Assembly: GCA_002469605.1 (NCBI GenBank)
Contig: DKMV01000052.1
Coordinates: 1-13,150, forward strand
Source of the DNA: Leclercia sp. UBA7405
GTDB taxonomy: Bacteria; Pseudomonadota; Gammaproteobacteria; Enterobacterales; Enterobacteriaceae
Length of the DNA: 13,150 nucleotides
Direction of reading: 5' to 3'
The notes beneath the pieces are model-generated. The model was not told the origin of the DNA. It saw nothing but the letters and a program-made list of their open reading frames with translations, and ran no database searches. Below are positions 1-6,079 of the stretch, one piece after another. Positions within the stretch are counted from its first letter, which is position 1; each line of letters opens with the position of its first letter. Position numbers and translations under genes: made by a program.

Positions 1-1360
1 CGAGCAGGGCAACCCGGACAGCAAAAAATCGCTTACCTCACACCTTGCCACCGGCACGCCGGGCACGGTGGCGGGCTTCTCGCTGGCGCTGAATAAATAC
101 GGCACCATGTCGCTGAACTCGGTGATCCAGCCGGCGCTGAAGCTGGCCCGGGACGGTTTCGAAGTAAATGACGCTCTGGCGGACGACCTGAAAACCTACG
201 GCAGCGAGGTCATCCCCAATCACGAAAACAGCAAAGCGATCTTCTGGAAAGAGGGTGAGCCGCTGAAAAAAGGCGACAAGCTGGTGCAGACGAATCTGGC
301 AAAAAGCCTTGAGCTGATTGCCGAGTATGGCCCGGATGCCTTCTACAAAGGGGCGATTGCCGACCAGATTGCCGACGAAATGCAGAAGAATAACGGGCTT
401 ATCACCAAAGCGGATCTCGCAGAGTACCAGGCGGTAGAGCGCACGCCTATTAGCGGGGACTATCGCGGTTACCAGGTCTTTTCGATGCCGCCACCTTCCT
501 CCGGTGGGATCCATATCGTGCAGATCCTCAATATTCTTGAAAACTTCGATATGCACAAATATGGCTTCGGCAGTGCGGATGCCATGCAGGTGATGGCCGA
601 AGCGGAGAAATATGCTTACGCCGACCGCTCTGAGTACCTGGGCGACCCGGACTTCGTGAAGGTGCCGTGGCAGGCCTTAACCAACAAAGCCTATGCCAAA
701 TCCATTGCCGGACAGATCGATATCAACAAGGCCAAACCCTCAAGCCAGATCCGTCCCGGCAAGCTGGCCCCCTATGAGAGCAACCAGACCACCCACTTCT
801 CGGTAGTCGATAAAGAGGGCAATGCGGTGGCGGTGACCTATACGCTGAACACCACCTTCGGCACCGGCATCGTGGCGGGCAACACCGGTATTCTGCTGAA
901 TAACGAAATGGATGACTTCTCGGCCAAGCCGGGGGTGCCCAACGTCTACGGGCTGGTGGGCGGAGATGCGAACGCCGTGGGGCCGAAGAAGCGTCCGCTG
1001 TCGTCCATGTCGCCGACTATTGTCGTCAAAGATGGCAAAACCTGGCTGGTGACCGGCAGCCCGGGCGGGAGTCGTATTATCACCACCGTATTGCAGATGG
1101 TGGTGAACAGCATCGATTTTGGCATGAACGTGGCGGAAGCCACCAACGCACCGCGCTTCCACCACCAGTGGCTGCCTGACGAGCTGCGCGTGGAGAAAGG
1201 CTTTAGCCCGGATACGTTGAAACTGCTGGAGCAGCGCGGGCAGAAGGTAGTGGTGAAAGAGGCGATGGGCAGCACCCAGAGCATTATGGTGGGGCCGGAC
1301 GGCGAGCTGTACGGCGCGTCCGACCCGCGTTCGCCAGGGGATTTGACGGCGGGGTATTAA
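1..1360 (+). CDS. ggt: Gamma-glutamyltransferase (glutathione hydrolase), 3' part
   Basis: The reading frame is open from base 2 to the TAA at 1358-1360, giving 452 residues. The E. coli protein has 580, so about 128 N-terminal residues, including the signal peptide, lie outside the window. The enzyme is periplasmic. It cleaves the gamma-glutamyl bond of glutathione and related compounds and transfers the glutamyl group to water or amino acids. The precursor cuts itself before a threonine that becomes both the new N-terminus and the nucleophile; here this is the first Thr of SNQTTHFS, codon 788-790, matching Thr391 of E. coli. The oxyanion/substrate region PLSSMSPT (codons from 999) and the GSPGGSR motif are intact, so both subunits of the mature enzyme look functional. 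The gene is followed by repeats instead of a clear terminator. Recognition rests on near-identity to E. coli Ggt along the whole fragment. Confidence 0.97.
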   Translation, partial: EQGNPDSKKSLTSHLATGTPGTVAGFSLALNKYGTMSLNSVIQPALKLARDGFEVNDALADDLKTYGSEVIPNHENSKAIFWKEGEPLKKGDKLVQTNLAKSLELIAEYGPDAFYKGAIADQIADEMQKNNGLITKADLAEYQAVERTPISGDYRGYQVFSMPPPSSGGIHIVQILNILENFDMHKYGFGSADAMQVMAEAEKYAYADRSEYLGDPDFVKVPWQALTNKAYAKSIAGQIDINKAKPSSQIRPGKLAPYESNQTTHFSVVDKEGNAVAVTYTLNTTFGTGIVAGNTGILLNNEMDDFSAKPGVPNVYGLVGGDANAVGPKKRPLSSMSPTIVVKDGKTWLVTGSPGGSRIITTVLQMVVNSIDFGMNVAEATNAPRFHHQWLPDELRVEKGFSPDTLKLLEQRGQKVVVKEAMGSTQSIMVGPDGELYGASDPRSPGDLTAGY

Positions 1361-1374
1361 ACATTCTCCCCTCG

Positions 1375-1489
1375 CCCCTCACCCTAACCCTCTCCCCATA
1401 GGGGAGAGGGGACGATCGGAGCATGTTCCAGGAGAGCAGCGGCCCGCTTTTCTCCCTCGCCCCTTTGGGGAGAGGGCCGGGGTGAGGGG
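1375..1489. repeat. Inverted pair of REP-like palindromic repeats
   Basis: Two copies of one GC-rich palindromic repeat face each other downstream of ggt and yhhY. The first, 1375-1411, is in inverted orientation. Its core is a perfect 10-bp stem, CCCTCTCCCC (1388-1397) and GGGGAGAGGG (1401-1410), with loop ATA. The second, 1454-1489, is in direct orientation and has the same stem with one G-A mismatch (1454-1463 and 1467-1476, loop TTT). Each copy carries a GGTGAGGG tail on one side of its stem. The 42-bp spacer shows no gene. Paired inverted REPs resemble BIMEs, which sit between convergent genes and affect mRNA 3' ends; here ggt and yhhY converge. Neither stem is followed by a clear T-run, so this is not called a classical terminator. 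Three more copies lie at 8003-8151. Confidence 0.85.
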
Positions 1490-1503
1490 AAAGGCGGCCT
1501 GAC

Positions 1504-1992
1504 TTACTTCATGCGCGCCATATAACAGGCATCCACATACTCGCCGTTACGCAGGGCGAACTTCCTCCCGATACCTTCGACCTCAAAGCCATATTTGCGG
1601 TACAGTGCCAGCGCGGCCGGGTTATCGGCAAAGACCGTTAACTCAATACGTTCCACGCGCAGCCAGTTATCGCAGAGGTTAACCATCTCGCGCATCAGGG
1701 CACTACCCACGCCGCGCCCCTGTGCATGGGCCGCAACGCTGATGCCGAACGTGGCTACATGGCTGCGCCGGGGCCTGGTTTCCACCTGAAGATGGAGATC
1801 GCCCACCACCTGGTCATCTATGCAGGCGACCAGGCGGCGTTGCCCCGGCTTCGGCACCAGCCGCTCCTGCCACATTTCAAGAGAGGGATGAGGTAGCTGT
1901 AGCGTGTCGTGATACACCCCCGGATGCATATAGTTCTGGCGTAAGGCTTCGGCATCTTTTGGTTCGGCGTGGCGTATCACTATCTCACTCAT
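1504..1992 (-). CDS. yhhY: GNAT-family N-acetyltransferase YhhY (AaaT type)
   Basis: This 162-residue protein has the same length as E. coli YhhY and matches it throughout, from MSEIVIRHAE to the C-terminal YMARMK. It is a single GNAT domain. The acetyl-CoA pyrophosphate loop is visible as QGRGVGSALM (about residues 91-100), followed by the usual beta strand IELTVFADNPAALALYRKYGFE of motif B. E. coli YhhY has been described as an amino-acid N-acetyltransferase (AaaT); the substrate here is inferred from that homology. The start ATG (1990-1992) has a purine-rich GAGGAACAGGGA just upstream. The gene is divergent from ryhB and converges on ggt. The N-terminal third is less like E. coli than the rest, which is normal for this family because substrate specificity resides there. 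Confidence 0.93.
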   Translation of the reverse strand: MSEIVIRHAEPKDAEALRQNYMHPGVYHDTLQLPHPSLEMWQERLVPKPGQRRLVACIDDQVVGDLHLQVETRPRRSHVATFGISVAAHAQGRGVGSALMREMVNLCDNWLRVERIELTVFADNPAALALYRKYGFEVEGIGRKFALRNGEYVDACYMARMK

Positions 1993-2076
1993 TCCCTGTT
2001 CCTCGTTGGTTAAAAGTCCCTGTTAACATCATTGAGTTCAAAATTTGCGTCAACTGCTATTTTTTGCAAAAAGGGG

Positions 2077-2112
2077 TAGACAAGTGCGAATGAGAATGAT
2101 TATTATTGCTCT
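2077..2112 (+). promoter_or_regulatory. ryhB promoter with Fur box
   Basis: A sigma-70 promoter can be read directly: -35 TAGACA (2077-2082, 5 of 6 consensus bases), an 18-bp spacer, and -10 TATTAT (2101-2106, 5 of 6), placing transcription start near G2113. A Fur site overlaps the spacer and the -10. TGAGAATGATTATTA (2091-2105) matches the 7-1-7 Fur consensus at 12 of 14 positions, and the 19-bp form (2089-2107) matches at 12 of 19. Fur-Fe(II) bound here would block RNA polymerase, so ryhB should be expressed only in iron starvation, as is established for E. coli. Confidence 0.9.
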
Positions 2113-2206
2113 GCGTTCAGGGAAACCGCTACGGGAACCTGAAAGCACGACATTGCTCACATTGCTTCCAGTATTACTTTAGCCAGCCGCGTGCTGGCTT
2201 TTTTTT
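2113..2206 (+). ncRNA. ryhB: RyhB iron-starvation small RNA
   Basis: RyhB is an Hfq-dependent small RNA made when iron is scarce. In E. coli it pairs with mRNAs of non-essential iron-using proteins such as sodB and sdhC and promotes their decay. The core from CCTGAAAGC (2138) to CCAGTATTACTT (2179) matches E. coli RyhB as I recall it. The 5' hairpin differs in sequence but keeps a TTCAGG/CCTGAA stem (2116-2121 with 2138-2143). The 3' end is a rho-independent terminator with a T-run at 2199-2206 that also supplies the Hfq-binding tail. The length is about 94 nt against 90 in E. coli. Its position next to yhhY is also as in E. coli. The 5' end is placed from the -10 box and by alignment with E. 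coli. Confidence 0.96.
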
Positions 2207-2826
2207 GCCTGCTCGTCAGCGGTCTCGGTCAGAAAGCCCACGATATTGGTGGCTTCGGGCTGCGGTTTTATCACCTCCGCCTGGCCTGCAAACAGGCCGC
2301 CCTTTTTCACCGCCAGGGTGCGGTAGACGAGGGTGCCGGTCACCTGGCCATTTTCGCAGATATCGACCACATCGCAGCGGCACTCGCCGTTCACCTTGCC
2401 GTCGATAATCAGCTCGCGGCAGACAATATTTCCCTCCACTTCGCCGCCGCGCATCACCTTAATCAGGTTATCCTGGGCGTCGATATTGCCCTTCAGGGTG
2501 CCGTGAATGTACACATGACCGCGGGCCTGAATATTGCCTTCAAGGTAGACCTCGCTGGCAATAATGGTCGTGGCGTGCTTTTCAGGCGCGGAGGGCTCTT
2601 TAACGGCGACGGGCACGGGCTGGGAAAGGGTAAGCGGCGAAATTTCTTCAATCTGTTTTTTCTTAAACATAGATTTAACCTGATGTGATAACGCATGGAG
2701 GATAAAATTAAGCAGCGCGAGGCCGCCAAAAATCTGTGCAGGCAGGGTTGCGGAGTAGCTCCAGCACAGCAGGGCGAGCAGCCAGAAAATAAGCGCGCCG
2801 TTGAGCGCGAGATAGTGACGAGCCAT
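2179..2826 (-). CDS. Membrane-anchored bactofilin (polymer-forming cytoskeletal protein, CcmA-like)
   Basis: Bactofilins polymerise without nucleotide into filaments that scaffold cell-shape or envelope functions; Proteus CcmA is a related example. From the chosen start the protein has 215 residues. Two hydrophobic segments, about residues 11-28 and 31-46, are followed by a basic stretch (KSMFKKK), a Pro-rich linker (about 66-82) and a bactofilin (DUF583) domain at about 88-185. The domain shows the short repeated beta-helix turns VYLEGNIQARG, VYIHGTLKGNI, LIIDGKVNGEC and VDICENGQVTGTL. The C-terminal tail is short and polar. This predicts an inner-membrane hairpin with the filament domain in the cytoplasm. 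The start at 2826 has AAAGGAG (2844-2838) 11 nt upstream; an in-frame ATG at 2853 would give 224 residues but has no visible ribosome site. E. coli K-12 lacks this gene between ryhB and yhhX. Its cellular role here is unknown. Confidence 0.88.
   Translation of the reverse strand: MARHYLALNGALIFWLLALLCWSYSATLPAQIFGGLALLNFILHALSHQVKSMFKKKQIEEISPLTLSQPVPVAVKEPSAPEKHATTIIASEVYLEGNIQARGHVYIHGTLKGNIDAQDNLIKVMRGGEVEGNIVCRELIIDGKVNGECRCDVVDICENGQVTGTLVYRTLAVKKGGLFAGQAEVIKPQPEATNIVGFLTETADEQAKKSQHAAG
2181..2206 (+). terminator. RyhB rho-independent terminator
   Basis: Stem AGCCAGC (2181-2187) pairs with GCTGGCT (2193-2199) around loop CGCGT, followed by an uninterrupted run of eight T (2199-2206). 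The same DNA, read on the minus strand, encodes the last residues of the bactofilin (KKSQHAAG). Confidence 0.95.
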
Positions 2827-3010
2827 ATGCGTAGCTACTCCTTTAGCAACCATCTGGTGTTGGGCGCTATTTATCCCGTCATTGCCCTCAGGGTCAAGCC
2901 GTCACGGCCATTTTAGGAATGGACAAAGTTTAAAGGGGAGAGGGCTCTTATTAAATTCGGTCCCGGGTTGCGCTATGGTTAAACCAGTACGCTTAATCAG
3001 GGAGAAAATG

Positions 3011-4048
3011 ATGGCACTACACTGCGCATTTATTGGATTTGGTAAAAGCACCACCCGTTATCACCTGCCGTATGTTCTTAACCGCCCGGAGAGCTGGCAT
3101 GTGGCGCACATCTATCGCCGCAGCGCAAAGCCGGAAGAGCAGGCACCGCAGTACTCGCACATCCACTTCACCAGCGATCTCGATGAGGTGCTAAACGATC
3201 CCGAGGTCAAACTGGTGATCGTCTGCACCCACGCCGACAGCCACTTCGACTATGCGAAGCGCGCGCTGGAGGCGGGCAAAAACGTGCTGGTAGAAAAACC
3301 CTTTACCCCGACCATGGCCGAGGCTAAGACGCTCTTTGCGCTGGCGAAAAGCAAGGGGCTGACGGTCACGCCGTATCAGAACCGCCGCTTTGACAGCTGC
3401 TTCCTGACGGCGAAAAAGGCCATTGAGAGCGGTAAGCTGGGCGAGATTGTCGAGATCGAAAGCCACTTCGACTACTACCGCCCGGTGGCGGAGACCAAAC
3501 CCGGATTGCCCCAGGACGGCATGTTCTACGGCCTTGGGGTCCACACCATGGACCAGATTATCTCCCTGTTCGGGCGCCCGGATCACGTGGCCTACGACAT
3601 CCGTAGCCTGCGTAACAAAGCCAACCCGGACGACACCTTCGAAGCGCAGCTCTTCTACGGCGATCTGAAGGCCATCGTCAAAACCAGCCACTACGTCAAA
3701 ATCGACTATCCGAAGTTTATCGTTCACGGCAAAAAAGGGTCGTTTATCAAGTACGGCATCGACCAGCAGGAGACCAGCCTGAAGGCCAACGTCATGCCTG
3801 GCGAGCCTGGCTTTGCGGCGGATGATTCTGTCGGTCTGCTGGAGTATGTCAACGACGAAGGCATAACGGTAAAAGAAGAGGTAAAACCGGAGCCGGGCGA
3901 CTACGGTCGGGTCTACGATGCGCTCTTTGAGACCATCAACAACGGCGCGCCAAATTACGTCAAGGAAACTGAAGTTCTCACCAATCTGGAAATCCTTGAG
4001 CGGGGCTTCGAGCAGGCCTCTCCCGCTACCGTAACCCTTGCTAAATAA
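3011..4048 (+). CDS. yhhX: Gfo/Idh/MocA-family oxidoreductase YhhX
   Basis: This is a predicted NAD(P)-dependent oxidoreductase of 345 residues, the same length as E. coli YhhX and nearly identical to it. The N-terminal Rossmann segment is CAFIGFGKSTTRYH (residues 5-18). The family signature EKP lies at residues 95-97 (NVLVEKPFTP), and a catalytic-type GVHTMDQ motif (His178, Asp181) is present in the C-terminal domain. The physiological substrate is not established. The ATG at 3011 has AGGGAG (2999-3004) 6 nt upstream. A directly preceding ATG at 3008 is only 3 nt from it, and longer in-frame starts (from 2882) lack family support. The gene lies downstream of the divergent bactofilin gene and ends before a large inverted repeat that separates it from yhhW. 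Confidence 0.95.
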   Translation: MALHCAFIGFGKSTTRYHLPYVLNRPESWHVAHIYRRSAKPEEQAPQYSHIHFTSDLDEVLNDPEVKLVIVCTHADSHFDYAKRALEAGKNVLVEKPFTPTMAEAKTLFALAKSKGLTVTPYQNRRFDSCFLTAKKAIESGKLGEIVEIESHFDYYRPVAETKPGLPQDGMFYGLGVHTMDQIISLFGRPDHVAYDIRSLRNKANPDDTFEAQLFYGDLKAIVKTSHYVKIDYPKFIVHGKKGSFIKYGIDQQETSLKANVMPGEPGFAADDSVGLLEYVNDEGITVKEEVKPEPGDYGRVYDALFETINNGAPNYVKETEVLTNLEILERGFEQASPATVTLAK

Positions 4049-4056
4049 GCGGTGTA

Positions 4057-4097
4057 GACTCCTCTGTAGTTGTTCAACTATTTTGAACAGAGGAGTC
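4057..4097 (+). promoter_or_regulatory. Long inverted repeat between yhhX and yhhW (terminator or operator)
   Basis: A perfect 10-bp outer stem, GACTCCTCTG (4057-4066) with CAGAGGAGTC (4088-4097), encloses a second perfect repeat, TGTTCAA (4071-4077) with TTGAACA (4083-4089), whose right arm overlaps the outer one by two bases. The outer hairpin is followed by AATTTT, a weak T-run, so it may terminate yhhX. The inner repeat contains the T-N11-A pattern (4074-4086) typical of LysR-type regulator sites, about 85 bp before the yhhW start, so it may instead be an operator. The choice between the two is open. Confidence 0.6.
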
Positions 4098-4171
4098 AAT
4101 TTTCACCCACTATCATCCCTGGCCGATTACGTCCACACTTACTCCATCGAAACGAACTGGGGTAACAAACA

Positions 4172-4867
4172 ATGATCTTCTTACGCAAAGCTAACGATCG
4201 TGGTCACGCAAATCATGGCTGGCTGGACTCATGGCACACCTTCTCGTTTGCCGATTATTACGACCCGAATTTTATGGGCTTCTCGGCACTGCGCGTGATT
4301 AACGATGACGTCATCGACGCAGGTCAGGGCTTCGGCACTCACCCGCATAAAGATATGGAAATCCTGACCTACGTTCTGGAAGGCGCCGTTGAGCACCAGG
4401 ACAGCATGGGCAACAAAGAGCAGGTTCCGGCGGGTGAGTTCCAGATTATGAGTGCAGGTACCGGGGTGCGTCATTCGGAGTACAACCCGAGCAAAACCGA
4501 CCGTCTGCGCCTGTATCAAATCTGGATCATTCCAGAATCTACCGGCATCACGCCACGCTACGAGCAGCGCCGCTTCGACGCTCTGCAGGGCAAACAGCTG
4601 GTACTGTCGCCGGATGCGCGTGACGGCTCCCTGAAAGTGCATCAGGATATGGAGCTGTACCGCTGGGCGCTGGCGAAAGACGAGCAGTCTGTGCATCAGA
4701 TTGCCGCTAACCGCAAAGTGTGGATCCAGGTGGTGAAAGGCAATGTGACCATCAACGGGACTAAAGCCTCCACCAGCGATGGCCTGGCGATCTGGGATGA
4801 GCAGGCTCTGTCGGTGCACGCCGATAGCGAAAGTGAAATCCTGCTGTTCGATCTGCCGCCGGTCTAA
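4172..4867 (+). CDS. yhhW: Pirin-family quercetin 2,3-dioxygenase YhhW
   Basis: The product has 231 residues, identical in length to E. coli YhhW, a bicupin of the pirin family that can oxidise the flavonol quercetin in vitro. Its natural role in the cell is unclear. The metal-binding set is intact in the N-terminal cupin: His57 and His59 in GTHPHKDME, and His101 and Glu103 in GVRHSEYN. The C-terminal cupin (from about residue 130) lacks a metal site, as in the family. There is no signal peptide, so it is cytosolic. The start ATG is preceded by GGGGTAA with good spacing. The gene appears to be a single-gene unit, with an inverted repeat upstream and a strong terminator downstream. Confidence 0.95.
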   Translation: MIFLRKANDRGHANHGWLDSWHTFSFADYYDPNFMGFSALRVINDDVIDAGQGFGTHPHKDMEILTYVLEGAVEHQDSMGNKEQVPAGEFQIMSAGTGVRHSEYNPSKTDRLRLYQIWIIPESTGITPRYEQRRFDALQGKQLVLSPDARDGSLKVHQDMELYRWALAKDEQSVHQIAANRKVWIQVVKGNVTINGTKASTSDGLAIWDEQALSVHADSESEILLFDLPPV

Positions 4868-4874
4868 ATAATTA

Positions 4875-4910
4875 CGCAACCTTCCCTTTAAACGGGGAAG
4901 GTTGCGCTTT
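4875..4910 (+). terminator. Rho-independent terminator after yhhW
   Basis: A perfect 12-bp stem, CGCAACCTTCCC (4875-4886) with GGGAAGGTTGCG (4895-4906), loop TTTAAACG, is followed by CTTT. The T-run is short but the stem is strong. It lies 8 bp after the yhhW stop and isolates yhhW from gntR. Confidence 0.82.
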
Positions 4911-4957
4911 GTCCGTGATAAACTGAGAAAATCTCTCACTTATGATTTCTCAGGACG

Positions 4958-5953
4958 ATGAAAAAGAAACGCCCCGTACTTCAGGATGTAGCCGATCGCG
5001 TTGGTGTGACCAAAATGACGGTCAGCCGCTTTTTGCGTAACCCGGAACAGGTGTCCGTGGCGCTACGCGGTAAGATTGCTGCTGCTCTCGATGAACTGGG
5101 CTATATCCCCAACCGTGCGCCCGATATTCTCTCCAACGCCACCAGCCGCGCGGTGGGTGTCCTGCTCCCTTCCTTAACCAACCAGGTGTTCGCCGAAGTA
5201 CTGCGCGGTATCGAAAGCGTAACCGACGCTTTTGGCTACCAGACCATGCTTGCGCACTACGGGTACAAACCGGAACTGGAAGAGGAGCGTCTTGAGTCCA
5301 TGCTTTCCTGGAACATCGACGGCCTGATCCTCACCGAGCGTACCCACACGCCGCGCACCCTCAAGATGATCGAGGTGGCAGGGATCCCCGTGGTGGAGCT
5401 GATGGATAGCCAGTCTCCCTGCCTCGATATCGCCGTAGGGTTCGATAACTTTGAAGCGGCCCGCCAGATGACCGCCGCTATCATCGCCCGCGGCCATCGC
5501 CACGTCGCCTATCTTGGCGCACGTCTGGACGAACGTACTATTATCAAACAGAAGGGATACGAGCAGGCGATGCTCGACGCTGGCTTAACGCCGTACAGCG
5601 TGATGGTGGAGCAATCCTCATCTTATACGTCCGGTATTGAACTGATGCGTCAGGCGCGTCGCGAGTATCCGCAGCTCGACGGTATTTTCTGCACCAACGA
5701 TGACCTTGCGGTGGGCGCCGCCTTCGAATGCCAGCGTTTGGGGCTTTCTATCCCGGGTGATATGGCGATTGCCGGTTTCCACGGCCACGATATTGGCCAG
5801 GTGATGGAGCCGCGTCTGGCAAGCGTGCTCACCCCGCGTGAACGCATGGGCCGTATCGGTGCAGAGCGCCTGCTGGCGCGCATTCGTGGGGAAGTGGTCA
5901 CGCCAAAAATGTTAGATTTAGGTTTCACCTTGTCACCGGGTGGATCCATTTAG
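4958..5953 (+). CDS. gntR: LacI-family gluconate operon repressor GntR
   Basis: This 331-residue protein has the same length as E. coli GntR and is almost identical to it. It represses genes for gluconate uptake and phosphorylation until gluconate binds. The N-terminal helix-turn-helix is VLQDVADRVGVTKMTVSRFL (about residues 7-26), followed by a hinge helix near residues 50-62 (PNRAPDILSNATSRAVG) and a periplasmic-binding-protein-like sugar domain to the end. The start ATG at 4958 has AGGA (4952-4955) only two bases upstream, which suggests weak translation, suitable for a repressor. The gene is preceded by the yhhW terminator. Its stop codon lies inside the loop of a hairpin just before the gntK control region, so gntK may be reached both by readthrough and from its own promoter, as described for E. 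coli gntRKU. Confidence 0.97.
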   Translation: MKKKRPVLQDVADRVGVTKMTVSRFLRNPEQVSVALRGKIAAALDELGYIPNRAPDILSNATSRAVGVLLPSLTNQVFAEVLRGIESVTDAFGYQTMLAHYGYKPELEEERLESMLSWNIDGLILTERTHTPRTLKMIEVAGIPVVELMDSQSPCLDIAVGFDNFEAARQMTAAIIARGHRHVAYLGARLDERTIIKQKGYEQAMLDAGLTPYSVMVEQSSSYTSGIELMRQARREYPQLDGIFCTNDDLAVGAAFECQRLGLSIPGDMAIAGFHGHDIGQVMEPRLASVLTPRERMGRIGAERLLARIRGEVVTPKMLDLGFTLSPGGSI

Positions 5954-5962
5954 GGTGACAAG
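5929..5962 (+). other. Hairpin spanning the gntR stop codon
   Basis: CTTGTCACC (5929-5937) and GGTGACAAG (5954-5962) form a perfect 9-bp stem with a 16-nt loop that contains the TAG stop of gntR. No T-run follows, so it is not a standard terminator. It could protect the gntR mRNA 3' end or reduce readthrough into gntK. Its right arm ends exactly where the CRP-like site begins. Confidence 0.6.
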
Positions 5963-5978
5963 TTTGAACTAGCTCACA
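5963..5978 (+). promoter_or_regulatory. CRP-like site upstream of gntK
   Basis: TTTGA-N6-TCACA (5963-5978) matches 9 of the 10 conserved bases of the CRP half-sites TGTGA-N6-TCACA, with the perfect half nearer gntK. It lies about 55 bp before the first GntR-type operator. Activation of gntK by cAMP-CRP is known in E. coli, so a role in catabolite control is likely here. Confidence 0.72.
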
Positions 5979-6032
5979 CTTATTCACTTCGCGCACCTTT
6001 GGATATTGCTTCTCTTATGCCCCGGCAGGACA

Positions 6033-6060
6033 ATGTTACCGATAACTGTTACCCGTAACA
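6033..6060 (+). promoter_or_regulatory. Two adjoining GntR-type operators
   Basis: The first operator has the core GTTACCGATAAC (6035-6046; GTTA-N4-TAAC). The second, TGTTACCCGTAACA (6047-6060), is a perfect 14-bp palindrome with core GTTACCCGTAAC. Their centres are 13 bp apart. LacI-family sites of this GTTA-N4-TAAC form are the known GntR targets in E. coli. They end 19 bp before the gntK start codon, so bound GntR would block transcription start or early elongation. I could not assign the -35 and -10 boxes with confidence. Confidence 0.82.
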
Positions 6061-6079
6061 ATTGACTGAGGGACTCCCT

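Noticed and set aside
2106..2408. Plus-strand open frame starting inside ryhB
   Set aside because: It begins at the RyhB transcription start, runs through the RyhB terminator and overlaps the bactofilin gene. Transcription should stop at 2206.
3191..4099. 302-codon open frame antisense to yhhX
   Set aside because: It lies wholly opposite a well-supported gene and its codons mirror the GC-rich third positions of yhhX. It has no family resemblance. The same applies to the antisense frames at 4229-4939, 6668-7405, 10814-11722 and 12032-12736.
4942..5040. Out-of-frame ATG upstream of gntR giving a 32-codon frame
   Set aside because: It has no ribosome-binding sequence in front and the product MISQDDEKETPR... 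is not recognisable. It lies within the gntR start region by chance.
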